Below are positions 51,685 through 64,000 of a DNA stretch of 64,000 nt, piece by piece. Source of the DNA: Paragordius varius (Eukaryota; Nematomorpha); the NCBI GenBank assembly GCA_964247055.1, contig OZ176051.1, positions 9,114,001 through 9,178,000 of the forward strand. Direction: 5' to 3'. The position numbers and the translations under genes are program-made. The notes under the pieces are model-generated. The model was not told the DNA's origin and made no database searches. It saw only the letters and a list, made by a program, of their open reading frames with translations. Every line of letters starts with the position of its first letter. Within the stretch, counting starts at the first letter, position 1.

Positions 51685-52586
51685 ATTGTATCAGTGTTCT
51701 CATGGGTTTGTTTCGCGTTTTAAAATTAATATAAAATTTATTTCCAATTTTCTAATAATTGCTTTATATTAGAAAAAAAGAAATAACGCACATTTCGATG
51801 AGTAAAATTTGGGTGAAAGATAAATGCTTTATTTTAAAATATCACTAGTATATACATAAAATATGAAACAAAATCTGAATATGCTTAGAGACGCAAAACG
51901 GCCATTACTAGATTAGCACAAAAAAGACATAATTTAATATAAATTTAAAAATTTTTTTACTACTCACTGTTGCCACTAAATTCTGAAATATATATTATGA
52001 TATGTATAGGTATGATTTTGGTTATTGCCTTAAGTAGTTATTGAGAAAGTTATTAACATTTATATGATAATCCATATCAGAATATGATAATTTTCCATAT
52101 TGTTTAAACTTTATTTATATAATTACTTTCCAAAAAATATTTCTATAACACTCCGTACAAAATAAGTATATAAAAAAATATTATGGATTCTTAGGAAAAG
52201 GTATCATTATTATGGTGATTTAAGAAAATTATTTACGTTTTTGTGGCAGATGCTCAATATCAAAAAATTGAAATTTGCACACATTATTTTCAACAATTTT
52301 TTTAGATATCTAAATGTTAAATTTTAAAAAATATCACTATATTTATAAACTAATTGTCAAAACCAAAATATCATCTTAAATTTTAATTTCTAAATAATGG
52401 ACTCCGAAAGTACCAAATTTTTTTATCTTCTAAAATGGCTGTTGTTAAAAAACGTAACAATGCCGAGCCATAAAGGCTTAATTTAAATATCATAATATTT
52501 TTAAATAATGCAAACTTTTTTAAAAATTTAATTTTTGGTAAATTGTAAGCCACATTTATACTATTTGATAAATGGTGGAAACAGCA

Positions 52587-53112
52587 TTAACACTGGGATA
52601 CAACACATTCGTTTTAGTCCGTCGATTCAAATTGGCGTAGTTAGATACCCCAGGCCTGTATAAAATGAAATTTTTAAAAAATATGGAAGATATCGAAACC
52701 ATGGCAAAATAGTTGATATTACTTATTTTGAACCAAAACCCAAAGGTAAAAAATTAGTCAACGTGACATGTGTGCAATGGTAAAATTTAAAAATAATACA
52801 AAATAAACCGCTTTATCTATTTCTATCTATGATAGATGCAATTTAAATTAAAAATTAGCTTTAATTTTACCCTTTAAATTAAATGAAGACGATATTATGT
52901 TAAGATTTTGTGAAATAAAATGGAGTCGAATTAGTTTAACATGGAGCTTTTTTTCAAAACAAAATTTATTTAGATATTTTGGCATATATAATTTTTATTA
53001 GGATAGAAGTATAAATTTAAATTAGGACCGTTTTCTTCAGTAGTTTTTTAAAAATCCCAACTCAAATTTAGTTTGGGGTATTTAGATATTCCAATTTAAA
53101 TCGATAAGCTTA
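52587..53112 (+). mobile_element. TTAA-bounded MITE, copy 3
   Basis: It starts TTAACACTGGGATACAACAC. The left end keeps GTAGTTAGATACCCC, and the right end is diverged (GGGGTATTTAGATATTCC). Confidence 0.7.
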
Positions 53113-53147
53113 AGGATATCATAATAAGACTTTTTTATGTAATTTGA

Positions 53148-53709
53148 TTAACACTTGGATACATCACATTAATTTTAGTCCCCCAATTCAAATTGGGGTA
53201 GTTAAATACCCCAGGCCTTAAAATTAAATTCAGAAATCGAAACCATGGCAAAATTTTGCACTCATATAACATTAATAAACTGAAATATATAAAAAATTTT
53301 ATTCGAAAATACTTGATACCCATTTTAAGCTAAAATCGAAAGGTAAAAATTTAGTCAATGTAATATGTGTGCAATGATAAAATTGAAAATCAATGCAAAA
53401 TAAACCGCTTTTTCTATTTCTATCAATATTAGATGTAATTTAAATTAAAAATTAGCTTTAATCTTTAAAATTAAATGAAGACGATATTTTACAAAACTTT
53501 GTAAAATAAAAATGGCGTCGAAGTAGTTTCACATGGAACTTTTTTTTCAAAACAAAATTTTATTTAGATATTTTGGAATATTTATATAATTTTTGTAAGA
53601 ATAGAAGCATAAATTAAAATTGTGCACGTTTCCTTCAGTAGTTTTTTTAAAATCCTAACTCAAATTTTGTCTGGATATTTAGATACCCCAATTTGAATTG
53701 AAGTGTTAA
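53148..53709 (+). mobile_element. TTAA-bounded MITE, copy 4
   Basis: It starts TTAACACTTGGATACATCAC and ends GAATTGAAGTGTTAA, only about 35 bp after copy 3. Same orientation as copies 1-3. Confidence 0.7.
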
Positions 53710-54077
53710 TAACTATGTTATCGCATTTTAAGGAAGGCTTTGTAATTGTTGTAAAAACACAAATTATATTTAACATGATATGAAGAATAATGAATTTTTT
53801 AATCAAAATTCTGAAGCGTTAAATGTTCAGCAGCATCGAATATAAAAAATCTTTTTATAAAATCCTCAAACGTTTCTATACGGTTTCCATCACCCATGAT
53901 AAGTATGAAGCGCGCTAACACAAAATTTTACTAAAAATTAAATTTTTGTTAAAATGCATTTTCTAAAAATATTTTTACTTAGCATTAAAATTTAGCATAT
54001 ATCCAAAATTTTTATCGCCAGTTTCGGCTTTTTTACGTTAATTTTAAGAGAAAATTTAGGACTTTCGGAGCCCATAT

Positions 54078-54618
54078 CTTAACACTTCGATTCAAATTGG
54101 GGTATCTGTATACCACAGACTAAAAATTGTTATTTTTAAAAAAATAGTGGAAACGGTCCCAATTTAAATTTATGCCTCCATCCTAAAAAAATGATATAAA
54201 TAAGCCAAAATATCTAAATAAAATTTTTATTTTGAAAAAAAGAGACTCATGTCAAACCACTTGGACGTTCATTGAATTTTAAAGGTAAAATTACAGCTAA
54301 TTTTTTATGTTAATTACATCCAACAATAGAAATAGAAAAAGTGGTTTATTTTGTATTATTTTTTAATTTAGTCAATGCACACATGTTACGTTGACTAAAT
54401 TTTTACATTTGGGTTTTGCATTAAAATAAATAATATCAAGTATTTTTGAATAATTTTTTATATATTTCGGTTTATTGATGTTATATAAGTGCAAAATTTT
54501 GCCATGGTTTCAATCTTCTATATTTTTCAAGGTATATAATTCTAAACAAGCCTGGGGTATCTAACCACCCCAATTTGAATTGAAGGACTGAAATGAATGT
54601 GTTGTATCCAAGTGTTAA
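54078..54618 (-). mobile_element. TTAA-bounded MITE, copy 5, inverted
   Basis: The short end comes first (TTAACACTTCGATTCAAATT) and the long end last (GTTGTATCCAAGTGTTAA), so this copy is in reverse. It is 541 bp, similar in length to the others. Confidence 0.7.
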
Positions 54619-57022
54619 ATATATTTTTTTAAAATATTGTTTTGCTTTGTATGTGAAGTTTATGATATATTTTAGTCATATTTTTTAGGCTAGAAAACAT
54701 AGCTTACACCAAAAAAATTTTATTGAAAAGGAAAGTTTGTCATTTTCAGATACGGAGCACTAACCAAATGTGTTACCTTTTTTATATCAATTGTAAGGGC
54801 CTAAGTCAAAAGAATGTTATTGATACGTTGTCCTATCAGAATATATATTATTAGCAGGATATTCTTTTGCGTACACTGTGTATAGTTAATGAATATAGTG
54901 ATTTTTGGAACGAAACAGTTTCCTTCACCAAATTCATCAAAATGTCCGCAAATTTTCCCACTGTAACCACTATGCCTCCAATTACGATAAAACTCGTTTT
55001 ATCAAAATTTTGTTATATATTAATCTTGGAAAGTCATAATTTTAAATTTCATTAGGTAATCTCAGCATTTATGGTTAAATCCAATTTTAGGGCCACAAAT
55101 TTAGGATTTTCGGAGTCCGCATTTAAAAATTTTTTTTTGGAATAACCATTTAACTCACCAAAAAATTTTATGTGAAGATATGTGGGTAAATTTTGCCATT
55201 TTCTTATATGGAGTTACCACAAAAACAAAAAGATATTTATATTAATTTTAAGTCCAAAAACCAAATGCCGATGAGAATCCTGATATAATATTTTTTGTGT
55301 TGCACTGTATAACAGAGAAAATCGGGGGTCGTGAAAAAATATCTTGATAATATAATTATATTCTGATAAATGTGGATTATCATGGTGCTTTTGGCCCTTA
55401 CAAGCGATATAAGTTATTTGCACTTTTGTGCTAAGTGATCCATATTAGAAAATAAAATTTGACCACATTTGTAATAAATTTTTGATGAAAGCTAAATGCT
55501 TCATTCCAAAAAATATCACTAAAATACAGTCTAAACTATTTATAAAAAAAACAATATTTTATAATATTTTAATTTTTAGATGTGGATTCCGAAAGGCCCA
55601 AATTTTTTTGCTCTTGTAAAATGAGTCAGTTCTTTTGAAATTAACGCAAAAATGCCAGTTCGCGAAATAATTTTTAAATATAAGCTAAATTTTGACATCA
55701 AAAAAATATTTTTTTCAAAAATGCATAATTTAGAAAAATATTTTGTAGCGACTTCCTAGTGATGGAAACGGTATAAAAAAACGCTTTTAGATAAAAAACA
55801 GTTTTATATATAATTTTATAGTGCTTAACATTTTTATCGCTTCAAAATTTTTATTTAAAGGTTCGTTTAATTCCAATTTTCATGAATTTTTGTACAAAAA
55901 CACAATTAGACATTTTGAATACAAACTAGTATTTTAATCAAAATTATGAGTAGATACAAATGTTCAGCATCATCATGTATAAAAAAGTGTTTTTATAATA
56001 TTTAAAAGCGTTTTTATATCGTTTTCATCATAAAAAATGAAGATCGCTTCAACAAAATTTTGCTAAAAATTAAATTTTTGTAAATGTATGCATTTTTTTA
56101 AAAATAATTTTTTGATGTCAAAATTTAGCATATATTTAAAAAATTTTGATTGCGTTTTTTTAAAGGTATCCAGTTTTAAAAGACCGAATTTCGGAGCCCA
56201 CATCTAAAAATTATAATTTTAAAATGATTTACTTTTTAGTATATGATATATTTTGGTGATATTTTTTGGAATGAAGCATTTAGCTTTGTGCAAAAATTAC
56301 AAAAAATGTGCTTAAATTTGGCCATTTTCTGATATGGAGTTTTCTATAAAAGTGTAAATAACTTTTTTATATCACTGGTAAGTCTTAAAACCAAGAGCAA
56401 CATGAGACTCCTGATACATTTTTCTATCGGAATATATATATATATCTATATATATATATATATAGATATATAAATCACGATATTTTTGTGTACACAGCGT
56501 ATTGAATGCGATCGACCAATTGTTTGGGTTAGAACTTTATCACATTTTTTCTATATATGAACCCTTTAAGTTTTCCCTTGAGCCAATAACACATTTAGTT
56601 ATCCCATTCACTCCCCAAATCCAAAAAACCATTTTATTCCAATTAATATAACCTTGCTTTGGGTAGATTGTTTAAACCTTATTACAAATCGGATCAATTG
56701 ATAAATAATCTCATGATCCAACGCATTTAAACGTTTCTTTAGTTAGTATGATAGTAAAAACTAATGATCATTAAAGGTCTACAAAAGAAAAATTTAGTCT
56801 TTTTACTTCGATTGAGTACGTAAGGTATGATATAATTAATTACGCTATCATAATAAAATAATTATTAAAGATTAGATTGGATATAATTTTAGATACCAAT
56901 AATTGGGCATTTTGTCATATTTATTAGAAAAAAATTAATAATTAATCTGTAGATTGTAAACACATCATGTCTCTAAATTAAAAATTTTAAATCAGATAAA
57001 ATATATAGTACTTATGAATGGG
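54619..57022. other. Gene-free stretch built of dispersed repeat alpha
   Basis: At least three overlapping or abutting copies of repeat alpha lie here in both orientations, recognised by ACCAAAAGCACCATGAG-like cores near 54,800, 55,250, 55,380 (inverted) and 56,390, and by ends like TTTTTGTGTACACAGCG near 54,870 and 56,490. A TA/TATC run lies at about 56,436-56,470. No gene is seen. AATAAA on the minus strand at 56925-56920 could serve SIL1. Confidence 0.5.
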
Positions 57023-60000
57023 TTACTTTATATAATTATTATTAAGATTATATAAAGAATATATTTTATCAATTAAATCGTGTAATTTTGTCGTAACAAT
57101 CGAGGTATACCAAGATGGTGTTGCTATTTGTCTCATAAACTGGTCCTAATAAAAATACAAGATACATTTTAATGGGTTATATATATATAAATAATTATGA
57201 TTAAAAAAAATTTTTACATGTGTGATATATACCTGTTGTTCTAATAAACTGAGCAATATTTGAATGAAATTTTTGGTGGACTGATTTTCAGATTCAGTCT
57301 TAAATTGACTATTATCATAATTCAGACAAATGGGGATAATGTTAGGAACTATCTTTACGTAAGATTCAATAAAGGCGTTATAAACATAATTGTTATGGAA
57401 ATTTATGTGCGTTTTATTGATTATATTTTGAGTTTGATATAGCAGTTGTAGCAAATCACCGCACCATCCATTATTAATAAAGGATTGATTTAAATTGAGT
57501 CTAAGTTAGAATAAATTTGCTATGAATAAAAGAAATAATACAAATATTATATAAGCAAAAAGCCATCAGCTTTTATTATTACAATGTATTGTTTTGATAA
57601 TTATCAAATACCCAATATTTATCAAGTTAAATAAATTATTCGGCATTAACACCCATCCCATTATGATATTAAAATTCGTTAAAAACCTATGTATACAAAA
57701 ATTAAAAGCCCTTATTTTTACTATTTTGACTGTAAAACTACGACTTATTTAAAAATCAAATAGATCATTAACATGATTAACGGCTCTGTGGCCTACTTTA
57801 TGTATGGCAATTAAAATAAATTGTTTTGTTAAAATATTGAAAATTAAATTGTATCTGGATGAATTATAATATATGCACAAAGAATATAATTTATTTTAGA
57901 TTATGTTTCAAGAAGATATACGGCATATATGACATATTTTTAAAAAAGAAAAATATGTTGTAAGAATCGCGATGCGTAAAACCGAACGTATATTTAACAC
58001 TAAATAACAACCATATTTCGCGTCGGCAACTCTATGAAAAATAGGCATTAAAGCTTTTACCCTTAGTGTAATGAAAAATAATTACTCATGGTACAACTCC
58101 ATATTGACGTCAGGTAGATCTTGCGGATAAATCCAATAATTGATCTATAAAATTAAGGTAATGATTTTAGAATCTTTAAAGGGTAACTAGAAACAAATAA
58201 AAGAGATATAGATAGCAATATATACGTCATATACATCAAAATATGCCTTATTTATAAAAGTAATTAAGATTTTTACCAAATAACAATGATTAAACACAAT
58301 AAAAAGAAGATGTCTAGATGTAAAATAAAAATTAGATAGGGCAAATGAGTTTTTTAAAAACCATAAAACAGCTGATATCATGGCACTTATAACTTGGGAC
58401 TAAATGTCTTATCTCATGTAAAATTAATTATTATGGCATCAAACTCTACTTATTACTAAAATGACCGTTCCTGGCTGCTAAACTCTAATTATGGGATTAA
58501 ATAAATGTCGTATTGTTCATTCCAAAATAAATAATAACATTTCTCCTCGATAAAATATGTAACATTATTTAATGACACAACGATTGAATTAGTTCTAATT
58601 GTTTGAAATGTATTTAACTTAAAAATATTAGTAGATTCCGTGACTCATATCAACAGACATAAAATTAACCTTAATCAAAAAACGTTATGTCTTTTTAAAT
58701 AGATGGTGATATACCATTTGCCAGAAGACCCAAAAATGAGAATTTTTTTGAAATAAAATCATTTTAATAACAAACAATATCAATATTTTGTTATGCATAA
58801 TATGAACGACTTACATTTTCATTCATCATATCATACCAAAATCCTATGATTTTCGTGTACAGTAATAGTAAGAGGCGTATATGGTTGTACGTTCGAGTTT
58901 GAGATGCGTTAGTTGGAATCATAATTTCTTCTTTACTTTTTGTTAATAACGGACTTATATCATTTATTACGCGTTGCGTAAAAATGTGTAAAAGTTGAGA
59001 CCCATCAAAATGTCCCCCATTAAAAAATGTGATTTGACCAATGGGAAAATTCCTTAATTGCGTTGAAAGAGCGAATAGCAGGGATTTCGAAAGTGAGAGA
59101 AAAGAAGTGAGATCATCATTTGTCAACTCATAAAACTTGTCTTGATCATTAGGTAATAAACGCTCAAATATATTGCGGAATGATTGACTAGAGCCTATAT
59201 AGGATAAAATGGATATCGTTTGATTCAGGATACCGGTATTGTAGGACATGTTTTGTACTTTTGGATTACTAATATTATATATATGTATGTTGTGTAAACA
59301 TGTTTGATATAAATTTATTTATATTTATTTGTGTGTGTAATACTTTTGTACAGCTGTTCCAACCAAATCAAAACCCTTTTTCAAAATGACCATATTGACT
59401 GAAGAATTAAATTGATTCAATTCCTCATTATAAATGTTTTCATTGTTCTCCAAAAACGTGAAATAAATATCGTTTAGTATCCATGTTAATGCACCTGAAT
59501 CTGCGAAGATTTGTGCGTTATCAACCTAACAAACGTATGCAAAACATTATTCTGACATTATTTTTGAAAATTAGCAAAAAGATTAAAAAACAGAACTAAT
59601 ATAATAAAAGCAGGCATACGTCCCAAAATATTCATAGAGAGAACATAAAAATAGAAAAAAGCGAATTTAAAATTTCCGACTAAAATTCAAACCTTGATAA
59701 ACTCTATCAAATTGAACCCTTAAATACAAAGAATAACCAATCACTTAGGTGTTGAAAACATTTAGCTAACTAACAAATGTTAACCATTTCCGGGATGCAT
59801 ATGAGCCAATTTAAATTCCCAATCGGAAAATTATCAAACATTATATGCTTGCACCGACTGGTTACGCCATATTTATTCTCAATAACCTGCCTTGTGTGAA
59901 AATAGGGAATAAAAAAAAGCTTTAATTCGTGTATTTAGAACAACTTTGCAAAAAGCGTGCAAGTTCATCCAAATTTACAAACCGAATATATTAGCCTGTC

Positions 60001-60265
60001 ATTACGCCATAAGACAACCTTTTTTCTAAAAAAATAAGCAACCAAAAATATATAATTGCACTAATTGCCAAAGTTATAATACTATAATTTACAAAGTGGT
60101 TTTAATCGCTAGTAAAGGCAAAAATTTAGGAAACATTAAAAAGCAATTACAATAGGATGTGGATATTTTTGGAAATAAATAGACACTGACACGTTGCATG
60201 AATATTTCGAAATATTAAAATCATTTTAGAACGTTTTATCATAATATAGTATTACTTTATTATAG

Positions 60266-60305
<40 letters not shown>

Positions 60306-61339
60306 AATTCTTGTATAAATGTTTATTTTTCATATAAGAATAAATTGTATACAAAACAAAATATAATTAATAATACTTGATCAACTATATCTTTAAGATT
60401 ATCTAAAATTTGAGCTTTTCCCTCTATTAAACTGAAGACTTTATGACGATTCTTTGAGGGTTGTGAGTAGTGATTTTGGTTAATAACTTCATTAATGGAT
60501 AATTCCTCATGGGAAACATTGCTTAACATGTGTGTTAAATTTTTATATTTATCAAGTAAGTTAATAATAATTTCAGCATCATTGGTTATATATTTTTGAA
60601 GGGTTTTCATTAGATGTTTGGCGTATGCCAAATTTTGTTCATGTGCTTCTTTGCGCTATATAATATGGTTAAATAATTATTTTGATATTAGATTTAAAGG
60701 GTTTGGAACTTTGCTTTATAAAAGGCTCTAAAGATTGTAAGCGGTGTTATAATAGTATATTGGTTTTTATAAATTTATGTTAAATGTAGAGTCACGCAAT
60801 ACTACCAGCAGCCATAAGTGATAGGAAATCATTTATATAATAATTTTTTTAAAAAATGCCAAAAAGATGTATAAAATTAATATTTAATTCAACAAAACTC
60901 ATAATTCAAACAGGTAAAATGTAGTAGTTATTAGTAATAATCCCCATTTTGCTAAAAAGGTTCAGTCAAAATATAACATATTTAATTATAATCAAAGGAT
61001 AATTTGAAAAACAAAAAAAAATTATTAAATTAATAGTAATAAGAATAAAATTAATATACGAAAGTTGATGTAGTGTTTTCATTGCTAATAAGTAAAAGAT
61101 TGGAATTCGTTGAAGTTCTTAAGGGTTTAATATACTAAAATAAAAAAACATAGATACAGTTTGAGAGGTATTAAAATCAATTTTATAATGATATCCTGAA
61201 GGAACAGAAGCGTTTTTAGGAATAAGTTCCCAATCATCTCCCATGGGTCTAAAAACCTACCGTATTAATTAATATAAACCTCCTGGCATTTGATGTTCAG
61301 CAATATACAAAAAATCAGGAGAATACTGATGCACATCAT
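57023..61339 (-). CDS. SIL1: SIL1, nucleotide exchange factor of the ER Hsp70 BiP
   Basis: Exons on the minus strand: 61339-61280 (signal peptide, uncertain), 61256-61158, 60655-60377, 59525-59344, 59268-58815, 58144-58086, 57500-57233, 57145-57023. Splice phases fit at every junction and the frame stays open, giving about 507 aa (human SIL1 461). SIL1 makes BiP release ADP in the ER lumen, through an armadillo-like domain. Family landmarks: VFRPMGDDWELIPKNASVPS (human [20 protein letters not shown]), VDNAQIFADSGAL (human MDNAQ..), VGTAVQN-NPKVQ across a junction (human SSNPKVQ), LLFALSTQLRNFPIGQ (human VLFALCSLLRHFPYAQ) and NGWCGDLLQLL (human QGWCEITAHLL). The C-terminus NNYIK lacks a KDEL-type signal. 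Apparent stops inside intron read-through had made it look like several genes. Confidence 0.85.
60269..60302. repeat. (TA)n microsatellite
   Basis: A TA run of about 34 bp in the SIL1 intron between 59526 and 60376. Confidence 0.9.
61280..61339 (-). CDS. SIL1: Candidate signal-peptide exon of SIL1
   Basis: ATG ATG opens a 20-codon hydrophobic leader, MMCISILLIFCILLNIKCQE, that joins in frame to VFRP of the next exon if a 23-nt GT...AG segment (61279-61257) is removed. In the plain frame it runs to a stop a few codons later. A second open frame over the same bases begins after TTGTTAG (61343) and reads DYDVHQYSPDFLYIAEH, so the segment might instead be something else. The true first exon may lie further upstream. 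Confidence 0.45.
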
Positions 61340-61645
61340 AATCCTAACAAAAATAAACATATGGAAATGACTGGAATTAGCTTTTGCAATGCATAAATAT
61401 AGCATAAGATTATGTAAGAAATAATTATTAAATTTAAATTAAAGGTTACATAATTGAAACACAATTTTCACTCATATTTATAAAAATAATATCCAGTTCA
61501 TGTAAAATATATCATGATGTAATATATATAAATATTTATACAAGAAAATTTTATCAGCATTTTCTGCATGCTATTAATTTTGGAATATGATTTTTGAAAA
61601 AAATTATCATTTTTGAGATAAATATTCGGTACCCAAATGTTCTTA

Positions 61646-61716
61646 GTATGCACTTGAATACACATTCGTTTTTAGTCCGCTAATTCAATTGAGGTTTTTA
61701 GTCCCCGCAGGCTGGT
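61646..61716 (+). mobile_element. Left end of a TTAA-bounded MITE, split by another copy
   Basis: It reads CACTTGAATACACATTCG and then TTCAATTGAGG, a diverged long end of the family. It stops where the next copy starts, so a younger copy inserted into or beside an older one. Confidence 0.45.
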
Positions 61717-62242
61717 TTAACACTGGGATACAACACACTCATTTAAGTCCTTCGATTCAAATTGGGGTAGTTGGATACCCCAGACCTTTTTAAAATTAAA
61801 TACTTAAAAAGGTATGGAAAGAATCGAAACCATGGCAAAACTTAGCACTTATATAACATCAATAAACCGAAATATAAAAATTATTCAAAAATACTAGATA
61901 TTACTTATTTCAAGATAAAACCGAAAGGTAAAAATTTCGTCTACGTGAGATGTGTGAAATGGTAAAATAAAAAAATAATACAAAATAAACCGCTTTTTCT
62001 ATCAATGTTAGATATAATTTAAATAAAATATTAGCTTTTTTTACCCTTAAATAAATGAAGACGATATTTTGCAAAAAATTTGTAAAATAAAAATGGCGTC
62101 GAAGTAGTTTGACATGAATTTTTTTTTTCAAAACAAAATTTTATTAAAATATTTTGGCATATTTAATTTTTATTAGGGTAGAATAAAAATATTAATCTAA
62201 ATAGTCTGGGGTATTTAGATACCCCAAATATCGAAGTGTTAA
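61717..62242 (+). mobile_element. TTAA-bounded MITE near SIL1
   Basis: A 526-bp copy starting TTTAACACTGGGATACAACA, with both hairpins (GGGGTAGTTGGATACCCC; GGGGTATTTAGATACCCC) intact, ending TCGAAGTGTTAA. It lies about 380 bp upstream of the SIL1 start. Confidence 0.7.
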
Positions 62243-63721
62243 ATATTAATAATTTTAATATGGAATTTATTTAAACTATGCAAAAGTTTACATTTATTTA
62301 ACACTTCATTTCCTTTTTTGTTCTAGTTTACATATTCGGGTAGCTCTGCGTTAATTTTGTAAAAATACTACAGTTTTAAAAGTTATAGCAAAATTTAATT
62401 AACAAACATAGATCTCATTAAGATAAAAAAGCTCATAATTATTGAGTTTTGTGACTTATAGACTCTAAAATTAGAAGGGCTCCAAAACATTAACACAAAC
62501 CTTTGATATAAAATTCACTACATCAAGTTTTTGCAAATGTTTACCATAAACTTCTAAAGGTAATTATTTACAATGTTTGCATAATATACATTGATTTGCC
62601 TGTTGAATTAGCGCCTAAAAAATATATAAAAATAGCGGTAAAAAGAAGGAGATCAGGATTTTATACAATTTTACATTTTAATTTTAAAAATTTGTATAAT
62701 GCCATTAAAAAGTTAAAGAATTTTCTTATATTCGACTTAACATTTTAAATACTTTTCAGTATCCAAGGTAATTGAGTGTTAAAAGATGTGCCGAATCTAC
62801 GAAATGATTTATATAGATATAATTAGCTAAATAGGACTTGGGTGTAGTAGCCATATCTAAATATAAATAAAAGAGGCGTGAGCTTTGAGCAGGGCTCGTG
62901 AAAAACGGATAATCCCATTCGGGTTTTAAATTACAAATTATTTAATCATTTATTAATACGTTGATGAATAAACGCTTTTTATATGGCCCTTAGTTTTACC
63001 CCGTGTAAAATTGAGTTTTTTTGAATAATTGGAAGCCCCTATTTTAAATTTAAACGAAATTTCCGGAACGTGTACTTTCTGGTTCAATAGTGTGTGTCAT
63101 TATGTTAAATGCGCCGAGAGTGACTGATCCCTTTTTTTAAATTAATCCCTCAATTTATACACACACACTTATTAAAATTATTTTGGAGGATCTGTTAGCT
63201 TTGGCACAATCCGAAAAACGTGTAGGCAGAAGTTTCCAAAAGCGTGTTTAAATTGTTTCAAAGTAGCCAAAGACCTTTTTTAAATTATTTCAACAATTTA
63301 GCCACACACTTACGAAAAATGGGGTTTTTGGAGGAATTGTTGGCTTTGGCACACAATACCGAAAAACATGTGGGCACAGTCAGTTTCCATAATTTTTTAA
63401 ATTTTTTCACAATTGCTCTGAGGTTGACCAAATTTTTTAGAATAGCCCATCAGTTTGGCCTCACTTAGTGTGAAAATAGAAGTTTTAAAATAATAATGAA
63501 GTTGTTGAGTGAATTTTTTGCAAGCAAGTACGAAAAAAGATTATTTATGTTTAAATATTTAAATAGCCCTATCTCGTTTATTTAGTTAGAATTTAAAACT
63601 TAAGAGACTCTTAAAAATAAATATATTTTATTTTTTAATTATAATTAATGTTATGTATTATGCTTTCAAAGTTCTAAAAATTCCAAATCCACCTAGGTAT
63701 TCTATTAAGTTTAATTTAATA
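62243..63721. other. Intergenic region with a beta-like fragment and a short tandem duplication
   Basis: Around 62,530-62,790 resembles repeat beta (ACTTCTAAAGGTAATTATTT). At about 63,160-63,400 a block containing GGAGGA-TTGT-TGGCTTTGGCACA occurs twice, about 144 bp apart, with some divergence. The 74-codon frame at 63244-63468 runs across this duplication and has no recognised homologue. No gene is called. Confidence 0.4.
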
Positions 63722-64000
63722 CTTAACAAGACATTCATACTTTCTATTCAAATTGGAGTATTTATATACCCCAGGCCTATATAAAATTAAATATTTCAAA
63801 AAATATGAAATGAATCAAAACCATGGCAAAAGTTTGCACTTACAATTAAAAAGCCGAAATATACAAAAATTCAATAGGTCGTCAAATAAATTTTTTTCGG
63901 CAAAGAAATTCGCTGGTAATAAGCTATCTCATGAAAAAAAATTTGCATTCAGTGTAATTTCTGCAAGTATCCCTTTTTAGCGTTTAAATATAGCCATATT
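63722..64000 (+). mobile_element. TTAA-bounded MITE, cut by the window end
   Basis: It starts CTTAACAAGACATTCATACT and has TTCAAATTGGAGTATTTATA followed by ACCCCAGGCCT. The body matches copies 1-6 (ACCATGGCAAAAGTTTGCAC). The right end lies beyond the window. Confidence 0.6.

Noticed and set aside
59249-59344. Separate gene starting at the ATG at 59249, with a spliced-leader acceptor before it
   Set aside because: The AG at 59269 is an ordinary internal acceptor. Splicing from 59344 restores the SIL1 motif NPKVQ, so it is one gene.

Overview
The window is about three-quarters A+T, with spliceosomal GT-AG introns, many small DNA transposons and (TA)n/(ATT)n microsatellites. It is an animal nuclear genome. 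Two conserved eukaryotic genes are recognisable: a mitochondrial methionyl-tRNA formyltransferase (MTFMT) and the ER nucleotide-exchange factor SIL1. A third locus has the architecture of the micro-exon genes (MEGs) described from parasitic flatworms, so a flatworm is the best guess. That placement is an inference from one gene's structure, not from marker genes.

Layout. 1-7076: two long tandem units (3,998 and 3,078 bp), each beginning with a promoter-like block and a copy of a signal-peptide leader exon. A third, short copy of the block (7077-7410) drives the real gene. 7367-34501 (+): a 22-exon gene reconstructed by hand. Exon 1 encodes a signal peptide and ends in phase 1. The next 19 exons are all multiples of 3 (6 to 99 bp) and all phase 1-1. 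The last two exons finish the frame, giving a predicted secreted protein of 328 aa with 17 cysteines confined to its N-terminal part. Its introns hold an old Ty3/gypsy LTR element (9177-13348, antisense, broken), a mariner remnant, a tRNA-type SINE, hAT-type MITEs and an (ATT)n tract that makes up most of one intron. A degenerate PIF/Harbinger transposon (34724-36579) sits 220 bp past the stop.

39171-42375 (+): a two-exon gene for an unrecognised protein of about 1,037 aa. 48823-50558 (-): an 86-aa ORF followed after 5 nt by MTFMT, a possible dicistron. 50604-54618: a cluster of five copies of a TTAA-bounded MITE family whose terminal repeats each contain a hairpin. The same family recurs in the upstream tandem units, in a MEG intron and near the window end. 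57023-61339 (-): SIL1 in seven or eight exons, with a possible 23-nt first intron.

The most notable content is the MEG-like gene with its amplified promoter/leader block. Its exon structure allows almost any exon to be skipped without frame loss, and a C...CC...C cysteine module recurs three times, each time split by an intron at the same place. No search could be run. Exon coordinates come from reading splice sites and phase by eye.
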